Source of the DNA: Sva-07 sp035529175
GTDB taxonomy: Bacteria > Actinomycetota > Acidimicrobiia > Acidimicrobiales > Ilumatobacteraceae
Reading direction: 5' to 3'
Assembly (NCBI GenBank): GCA_035529175.1
Contig: DATKXG010000321.1
Location: forward strand, 1 to 11,416
Length of the DNA stretch: 11,416 bases
The notes beneath the pieces are model-generated. The model had not been told where the DNA came from, did not search any database, and saw only the letters and a program-made list of their open reading frames with translations. Positions 7,682-11,416 of the stretch are shown here, one piece after another; within the stretch, counting starts at the first letter, position 1; each line of letters starts with the position of its first letter. The translations under genes were made by a program, and so were the position numbers.

Positions 7682-7736
7682 CCCCATCCCCAGATCACCA
7701 ACCCCATCGATTCCCACCCGAGCGATTCCCAACCCC
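7682..7736 (-). other. G-run cluster with short direct repeats upstream of the TetR promoter
   Basis: The minus strand carries seven runs of three or four G within 55 bases (opposite CCCC or CCC at 7682, 7688, 7702, 7713, 7717, 7728 and 7733). On the plus strand CAACCCCATC occurs at 7679-7688 and 7699-7708, and CGATTCCCA at 7708-7716 and 7723-7731. This could fold as a G-quadruplex, although some loops are 8 to 10 bases, or could hold repeated protein-binding sites. No gene is seen in it. Confidence 0.45.
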
Positions 7737-7740
7737 GCGA

Positions 7741-7774
7741 TGAGCGAACCGCCCGAATAGCGGCCTTTCGCTCA
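7741..7774 (-). terminator. Hairpin, possible terminator after the small Cys-rich gene
   Basis: TGAGCGAA (7741-7748) pairs perfectly with TTCGCTCA (7767-7774), and inside it CCGC (7749-7752) pairs with GCGG (7760-7763). The hairpin begins 23 bases after the stop of the 52-aa gene on the minus strand and lies before the TetR promoter. There is no T-tract on either side, so it would be an atypical intrinsic terminator of the kind seen in high-GC actinomycetes. An operator or RNA-stability role is the alternative. Confidence 0.5.
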
Positions 7775-7797
7775 TCGCAACCGGGTGCGCGGCTGCG

Positions 7798-7956
7798 TCA
7801 GCGGCGGAACCAGCTGGAAGGGCCGCCGGACGAGGCGCCCGAGCCGCACTGGCAGCGATCGTTCTGGGGGACGTGGCCGAGCACCTGCTCGACGTGGGCT
7901 CCGCAGCCGGCCCAGCTCGGCCGATTGCACTTCCTGCAGGTGGTTTGTCTACACAT
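7798..7956 (-). CDS. Small conserved six-cysteine protein (52 aa), probable zinc-ribbon-like
   Basis: A 52-codon gene beginning MCRQTTCRKCNRPSWAGCG. It matches a short conserved protein with the pattern MCR-TC-xC-(5)-WAGCG-HV-(2)-VL-(2)-VP-(4)-RC-C, which I recall from actinomycetes and also fungi, without a known function. Cysteines are at 2, 7, 10, 18, 35 and 37, with His21, enough for a metal site. The tail (SGASSGGPSSWFRR) ends in an aromatic, basic stretch usual for bacterial members. The ATG is the only usable start: the frame is closed upstream by TAG at the end of the histidine kinase gene, and MCR is the family's normal N-terminus. It lies 33 bases after the kinase stop, so it could be read through from that operon or have its own promoter. 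A CsoR-like palindrome overlaps its start codon. Confidence 0.82.
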   Translation of the reverse strand: MCRQTTCRKCNRPSWAGCGAHVEQVLGHVPQNDRCQCGSGASSGGPSSWFRR

Positions 7957-7970
7957 ACCCCCAAGGGTAT
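7955..7970 (-). promoter_or_regulatory. CsoR/CstR-like palindromic operator
   Basis: ATACCCCCAAGGGTAT is a perfect 6-bp inverted repeat (ATACCC / GGGTAT) with a 4-base spacer. It overlaps the first two bases of the ATG of the small Cys-rich gene. TACCC...GGGTA palindromes are typical operators of the CsoR/RcnR/CstR repressors, which sense copper, other metals or persulfide. No such repressor gene is in the window, so the assignment rests on the motif alone. It could instead be a small hairpin in the mRNA near the start. Confidence 0.55.
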
Positions 7971-7989
7971 CAATGGAACCGGAGGATCG

Positions 7990-9384
7990 CTACTCGCCCC
8001 GCGGGAACTCGACGATCACCGTCAAACCGCCGCCCACGGTATCCGCCAACACCGCACGCCCACCGGACGACGTCGCGAGCATCTCGACGATGGCAAGGCC
8101 GAGACCGGTGCCGGGCCTCGTGGGATCACCGCGCCAGAACCGCCGCATCGCATCGGCCTTGGCGGCATCGTCGAGCCCCGGTCCGTGATCGACGACCCGC
8201 AACTGCACGAATCCGTCCCGGGACGATTCGCCACCGGTGTCGATCTCGACGTCGATGCGTTGACCGCCAGTGGAGACGGCCAGCGCGTTGTCGAGCAGAT
8301 TGTCGAGGATCTGCTCGATCGCGCCCGCAACACACCTCACCGGTGTCGGGGCGCCGGGAGGCGTGTGACGCAACTCGATACCTCGCTCGTCGGCGATCGC
8401 CGTCCAGGTGTCGACGCGATCCCCCACGAGCGCGACCAGATCGACGACCTCGGTGACCGGTCGGGCGTCTGCACGAGCAAGCTGTAGGAGACTCGACACG
8501 AGCTCGGTCAGCCGCTCGGTTTCACCGATCGCCCGTTCCAACGCGTCGACGGCACGTCCATCCGGATCACCACCTCCGGCCTCGAGATCGCTCTGCAGGT
8601 TCTCGAGGCGCAGCCGCAACGCGGTCAACGGCGTCCGCAGCTGGTGCGATGCGTCGGCGACGAACCGGCGTTGATCGGTCAGCACCGCGTCGAGTCGCTG
8701 CGCCATCGTGGTCATCGTGGTGTCGAGCGCTCGGATCTCCGGAGGGCCGTGCGCGACGTGATCACCGACCGACAGATCGCCACTCGCGAAGCGTTCCGCC
8801 GACGCAGTCAGCTCTCGCAGGGGCCGGGTGACCGATCGGGCGATCACCCATCCGATCAGCACCACCGCGGCCAACACGATCGCGGCGATGGCACCGAGCG
8901 CCAACCAGAAGTTGCGGATCCGCTGGTCGACATCGGCCGTGTCGAGCGTGATTCGCAGGGCGCCGTGCACCGTGCCGCCGGACGCCACGGGCACGGCAAC
9001 GTACAGCAGGTCGGTCCCGAGGGTGTCCGATCGGCGGGTGCCGGAGGTCCGCACGCCCTCCAGCGCAGACTCGAATTCCGGTCGCGTCGAGAAATCGCGG
9101 TTGACCTCGGCACCGGTGTCGACCTGGGAGATCCCCGCACTGTCGACCACCACGACGCGCGCGCCAGTTCGATCCTCGTACGTGTCCGCAGGCGTCGGAT
9201 CGAGCGCCGTGCCGGTCTCGAGATCGTCTTCGTACAGCGTCGCGATGACGTTCGCATCATGTTCGACGTCCGCCGCCAGCCGCTCACGTTCGCGCTGGGC
9301 ATAGAAGACGCCGAGGGGCACCATCAGCAGCACCAACACGATCACCGTGATCGTCAGATAGCCGGCGAGAAGTCGGCGGGTCAC
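7990..9384 (-). CDS. Two-component sensor histidine kinase
   Basis: A 464-aa membrane sensor kinase. Hydrophobic segments at about 8-28 and 160-182 bracket an extracytoplasmic sensor region of about 130 residues. A HAMP linker follows (about 181-235, with SVTRPLRELTASAERFASGD). The dimerisation/phosphoacceptor domain has SHQLRTPL with His247. The ATPase domain has an N box EQILDNLLDNAL (357-368), G1 DHGPG (399-403), F-box RRFWRGD and G2 GTGLGLAI (425-432). All catalytic boxes are intact. GTG at 9384 was chosen because it overlaps the regulator's stop as GTGA and places TM1 at the N-terminus; an upstream extension would be basic and run into the regulator gene. The signal is unknown. It should phosphorylate the regulator encoded just upstream. 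Confidence 0.95.
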   Translation of the reverse strand: MTRRLLAGYLTITVIVLVLLMVPLGVFYAQRERERLAADVEHDANVIATLYEDDLETGTALDPTPADTYEDRTGARVVVVDSAGISQVDTGAEVNRDFSTRPEFESALEGVRTSGTRRSDTLGTDLLYVAVPVASGGTVHGALRITLDTADVDQRIRNFWLALGAIAAIVLAAVVLIGWVIARSVTRPLRELTASAERFASGDLSVGDHVAHGPPEIRALDTTMTTMAQRLDAVLTDQRRFVADASHQLRTPLTALRLRLENLQSDLEAGGGDPDGRAVDALERAIGETERLTELVSSLLQLARADARPVTEVVDLVALVGDRVDTWTAIADERGIELRHTPPGAPTPVRCVAGAIEQILDNLLDNALAVSTGGQRIDVEIDTGGESSRDGFVQLRVVDHGPGLDDAAKADAMRRFWRGDPTRPGTGLGLAIVEMLATSSGGRAVLADTVGGGLTVIVEFPRGE

Positions 9385-10043
9385 GGTGAGCTGTACCGAT
9401 AGCCGACCGATCGGACGGTCTCGATCACCTCGGGCATGAGTTTGCGCCGCAACGACGCGACGTGGACGTCGAGTGTCTTGGTCGAACCCCACCAGTGCTC
9501 GTCCCAGACTTCACGCATCAGTTGCTCGCGCGTCTTCACCGCTCCGGCGTCGAGGGCGAGACAGACGAGCAGGTCGTACTCCTTCGGCGTGAGTGCCACC
9601 GGCGCGCCGCCGAACGTCACCGCGTGACGACGGCGATCGACGACCAGGTTCCCGACCTCGACGAGCTCGGCATCGCCGACCGCGCCGTCGGGCTGGCCGG
9701 TCCTGCGCAGCACCGCCCGGATCCGTGCGACCAGCTCACGGAACCCGAACGGCTTGACGACGTAGTCGTCGGCGCCGAGTTCCAGCAAGACCACTCGATC
9801 GATCTCGTCGCTGCGGGCCGTGACGACGATGATCGGCACGTTGCTCGACGCACGAATCTCCTGGCAGACGACGCGCCCTTCGAGATCGGGCAGCCCGAGA
9901 TCGAGCAGCACCAGGTCGACCGGTTTCGCAGCGAGCGCGGCAGCACCCGTCGATGCGAGCTCGACCTCGAACCCCTCACGGCGCAGCCCTTCCAGCAGCG
10001 GATCGGAGATCGTGGGATCGTCCTCGACGAGCAACAGGCGCAC
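9381..10043 (-). CDS. OmpR/PhoB-family response regulator
   Basis: A 220-aa regulator. The receiver domain (about 1-115) has Asp8-Asp9, the phosphoacceptor Asp48 in LVLLDLGLPDLEG, Thr75 in VVTAR and Lys97 in VVKPFG. The C-terminal winged-helix DNA-binding domain (about 125-217) has LTPKEYDLLVCLA, the loop VWDEHWWGSTKTLDVHVASL, then RRKLMP and VRSVGYRY. Such domains bind direct repeats about 10 to 11 bp apart. GTG at 10043 gives the normal family N-terminus (MRLLLVEDDP); another in-frame GTG lies 15 bases upstream. There is no strong ribosome site at either. It is co-transcribed with, and overlaps, the sensor kinase, and is divergent from the membrane-protein genes at 10146, which are likely targets. 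Confidence 0.95.
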   Translation of the reverse strand: MRLLLVEDDPTISDPLLEGLRREGFEVELASTGAAALAAKPVDLVLLDLGLPDLEGRVVCQEIRASSNVPIIVVTARSDEIDRVVLLELGADDYVVKPFGFRELVARIRAVLRRTGQPDGAVGDAELVEVGNLVVDRRRHAVTFGGAPVALTPKEYDLLVCLALDAGAVKTREQLMREVWDEHWWGSTKTLDVHVASLRRKLMPEVIETVRSVGYRYSSP

Positions 10044-10095
10044 GAGGACAGGTTCGCGCACCCGCCCTCGCAGTCCGGGATCGCTTACCCAACGT

Positions 10096-10111
10096 TTGCC
10101 TTGGTCTTGCC
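10096..10111 (+). promoter_or_regulatory. Candidate response-regulator box (TTGCC direct repeat)
   Basis: TTGCC occurs at 10096-10100 and again at 10107-10111, a repeat spacing of 11 bp, or one helical turn, as preferred by OmpR-family regulators. It lies in the divergent region between the regulator gene and the rightward genes, 35 to 50 bases before the rightward ATG, where an activator would sit. The match is short and could be chance. Confidence 0.4.
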
Positions 10112-10132
10112 CCCTGCTGGAACGCGTGTGCG

Positions 10133-10138
10133 TACGGT
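10133..10138 (+). promoter_or_regulatory. Candidate -10 box for a leaderless rightward transcript
   Basis: TACGGT fits the TANNNT form and ends 7 bases before the ATG at 10146, so transcription would start at the ATG itself. There is no Shine-Dalgarno before that ATG. No good -35 is found at normal spacing; TTGCCC at 10107-10112 is 20 bases away, which would fit a promoter needing an activator. Confidence 0.4.
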
Positions 10139-10145
10139 CGCTCAC

Positions 10146-10880
10146 ATGACTTCGACACCTCCCGCAGCCCCGTCGGGCCCTCCCGCCCCCCGCCGAACGC
10201 TGACGAGTCGCACGACCCTCGTCACGGCGGCAGCCATCGCCGGCGTGCTCATCGCCGGCACGGCGGCCGTTGCCGCCAACATCGGCATCCTCAACGCCGC
10301 CGACGACAGCACGCTGGGCGAACTCGCCGCCACCGACGAGCTGCTGCCGTCGGAGCCAGCCAGTCTCCCGACGACCGTCGCAACGGTCGCGACGACAGCA
10401 CCGTCCTCCACCGCTCCCGAGACGACACTTCCGACCGGGGTCGCCCAGCAGTACGACATCGAGGGGGCAGGCTCGGTGTGGCTCATGACGACCACGAGTG
10501 GCCTCGCGCTCGACCACGTGGAGGCCGTTCCCGGCTGGAGCCCGCTGCTCTCGCAGGGTGATCTCCGCTCACTGCGCGTCGACTTCACCAACGGCGACCG
10601 AACCATCGTGTTCACCGCATCGCTCGGCGCAGACGGCATCGTCGTGGTCGACGTGACCGAACCGAGCACCGTGTTCGCCCAGGCACCCGCCGCAGGAGCC
10701 ACGCAGAACCCGGTCGGCGCCTCACCGACCAGTGGCGGCTACGACGACGATCACGACGACGACGAGCACGACGAGTACGACGAGTACGACGAGTACGACG
10801 ACGAGTACGAGGACGACGACCACGACGAGTACGAGTACGAGGACGATCACGAGTACGAAGGCGCCGACGACGATGACTGA
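10146..10880 (+). CDS. Membrane-anchored protein with acidic Asp/Glu/His/Tyr tail
   Basis: A 244-aa protein of unknown function. A Pro-rich cytoplasmic lead (1-20) is followed by a basic patch and one hydrophobic segment (about 24-50), acting as signal anchor or signal peptide. Then come a Thr/Ser/Pro linker (70-98), a small probably beta-rich domain (about 101-172), and a low-complexity tail (199-244). From residue 200 the last 45 residues include 32 Asp or Glu, 4 His and several Tyr, so the tail could bind cations such as calcium, iron, copper or zinc outside the membrane. The ATG was chosen because the hydrophobic segment follows properly; the frame stays open far upstream but runs antisense into the regulator gene. 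Its stop lies 8 bases inside the next gene. Divergence from the two-component genes suggests shared control. Confidence 0.82.
   Translation: MTSTPPAAPSGPPAPRRTLTSRTTLVTAAAIAGVLIAGTAAVAANIGILNAADDSTLGELAATDELLPSEPASLPTTVATVATTAPSSTAPETTLPTGVAQQYDIEGAGSVWLMTTTSGLALDHVEAVPGWSPLLSQGDLRSLRVDFTNGDRTIVFTASLGADGIVVVDVTEPSTVFAQAPAAGATQNPVGASPTSGGYDDDHDDDEHDEYDEYDEYDDEYEDDDHDEYEYEDDHEYEGADDDD
10770..10796 (+). repeat. 9-bp tandem repeat in the acidic tail
   Basis: Three exact tandem copies of GACGAGTAC (Asp-Glu-Tyr). Imperfect GAC/GAG/TAC/CAC variants extend over about 10740-10870. The tail could change length by replication slippage in whole codons. Confidence 0.85.
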
Positions 10881-11364
10881 CGTCGATCCCCTCCTCGGCG
10901 GGAAGTCGCTGCCCCCTCCGACAGCGACTCGGGCGGTGACGCAGACGGCGACAGGGGCGCCATCGCGGCGTCGCAAGCGCCGGCACCCCGCTCAGCGAGC
11001 CCGGATCGCGACGGCCGGGATCGGTGTCTCGACGATGTTCGGCATCGTGGCCTCGATGGGCATCGCCGCTGCGGTCACCGACGAATCCGCCGACACCACG
11101 CCCACGACGCCGGCGAGCACGCCGACACCGACGCCGACGACTCCAGTGACCGCCGCGCCGTCGGCGACCGTGTCGACGCCGACACTGACCGACGGGACGG
11201 CACCGGCGGTCACGACCCCGGCACCGGCGGTCACGACCGCAGCACCCGTGGTCCTCACCGCCCGCCCGGATGTGCAGGTGATCACCGCGCCCGCTGCACA
11301 GGCACCGACGGCGGCTCCCGCTCCGGCCCAAGCACCTGCGGCGACGACCAGTGGCAGTCGCTGA
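10873..11364 (+). CDS. Membrane protein with Pro/Thr/Ala-rich extracellular tail
   Basis: A 163-aa protein of unknown function. A hydrophilic N-terminus with a strongly basic stretch (SRRRKRRHPAQRARIA, about 31-46) precedes a single hydrophobic segment (about 47-69, TAGIGVSTMFGIVASMGIAAAV). After DESAD comes a long Pro/Thr/Ala/Val low-complexity tail (about 75-163). By the positive-inside rule the tail lies outside. The ATG overlaps the end of the preceding gene by 8 bases, indicating coupled translation. Its stop is overlapped by the next frame. Such tails usually act as wall-spanning spacers and may be glycosylated. I see no enzyme motif and no clear flavinylation motif of the DGxxTGAT kind. 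Its position before a probable ApbE gene hints at a role in an extracytoplasmic redox system. Confidence 0.72.
   Translation: MTDVDPLLGGKSLPPPTATRAVTQTATGAPSRRRKRRHPAQRARIATAGIGVSTMFGIVASMGIAAAVTDESADTTPTTPASTPTPTPTTPVTAAPSATVSTPTLTDGTAPAVTTPAPAVTTAAPVVLTARPDVQVITAPAAQAPTAAPAPAQAPAATTSGSR
11200..11238 (+). repeat. Tandem duplication in the Pro/Thr tail
   Basis: GCACCGGCGGTCACGACC occurs at 11200-11217 and 11221-11238, a 21-bp period encoding APAVTT twice. It appears to be a recent in-frame duplication. Confidence 0.85.
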
Positions 11365-11416
11365 ACATCTGGGACGCGTGATGGCGAGCGAGCTCCAGCT
11401 CGTCGCCATCACCAGC
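11351..11416 (+). CDS. Start of a probable ApbE-like FAD:protein FMN transferase (partial)
   Basis: Only 22 codons are visible, reading VAVAEHLGRVMASELQLVAI and onward. The pattern of a short lead, then RVM(A/G)SEL and a hydrophobic strand, resembles the N-terminus of ApbE-family FMN transferases, which attach FMN to secreted or membrane proteins. GTG at 11351 overlaps the preceding gene by 14 bases; an in-frame ATG at 11381 is an alternative but would cut off the conserved lead. The call rests on a very short match and could be wrong. Confidence 0.35.
   Translation, partial: MAVAEHLGRVMASELQLVAITS

Noticed and set aside
7955..7970. Palindrome considered as a terminator of the kinase gene
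   Set aside because: The arms are only 6 bp, no T-run follows, and it overlaps a start codon; an operator is a better fit.
7695..7973. 92-codon frame on the minus strand
   Set aside because: It overlaps the small Cys-rich gene in another frame, is Ala/Pro/Arg-rich and has no family resemblance; the 52-aa frame carries the conserved motif.
7649..8188. Plus-strand frame across the intergenic region and the kinase 3' end
   Set aside because: It has no recognisable domain or ribosome site and runs antisense to the kinase.
9462..10145. Upstream extension of the acidic-tail protein frame
   Set aside because: The added part is antisense to the response regulator, and the ATG at 10146 is followed by a proper membrane segment.
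10740..10870. Short repeats considered as a CRISPR-like or satellite array
   Set aside because: The units are 3 to 9 bp, contiguous and in frame with a gene, with no spacers.
10722..10976. Minus-strand frame with a long Val/Leu run resembling a membrane segment
   Set aside because: It is the reverse complement of the GAC/GAG/TAC repeats of the acidic tail, so its hydrophobicity is an artefact.

Overview
The window is high-GC DNA with dense, mostly leftward genes, 4-base start/stop overlaps and GTG starts. An SCO6745/HTH_67-type protein and an OmpR-family regulator of actinobacterial style also occur. Together these point to an actinomycete, possibly Acidimicrobiia (an Ilumatobacter-like lineage). 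The phylum is fairly secure; the class is a guess. No rRNA, tRNA, CRISPR array, insertion sequence or phage gene was seen.

Region 1 (1-7630, minus strand) reads as one catabolic operon. Its order of transcription is: TetR-family repressor; 754-aa arylsulfatase; metallo-beta-lactamase-fold hydrolase; subfamily-I haloalkane dehalogenase; SCO6745/HTH_67-like protein; SRPBCC-fold protein; and a second, different sulfatase that runs off the left edge. Neighbouring genes overlap by 4 bases or are separated by 1 to 21 bases. The only promoter-like sequence lies just before the TetR gene. There a near-perfect 19-bp palindrome covers the -35 box and most of the spacer, and the -10 box is so close to the ATG that the mRNA is probably leaderless. 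Two sulfatases together with a well-preserved dehalogenase suggest a pathway that removes sulfate and halide from an organic substrate, which the sequence does not identify.

Region 2 (7631-7989) holds a cluster of G-runs, a hairpin, and a 52-codon gene for a conserved six-cysteine protein. A CsoR/CstR-like palindrome overlaps the start codon of this small gene.

Region 3 (7990-10043, minus strand) is a two-component system: an OmpR-type regulator overlapping a two-TM sensor histidine kinase. Across a 102-bp divergent promoter region lie rightward genes (10146 to the right edge). These are a membrane-anchored protein with a strongly acidic Asp/Glu/His/Tyr tail, a membrane protein with a Pro/Thr/Ala-rich tail, and the first codons of a probable ApbE-like FMN transferase. 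The divergent region carries a TTGCC direct repeat with 11-bp spacing, suited to the OmpR-type regulator. My inference is that this half is an envelope locus concerned with metal or redox and controlled by the two-component system.
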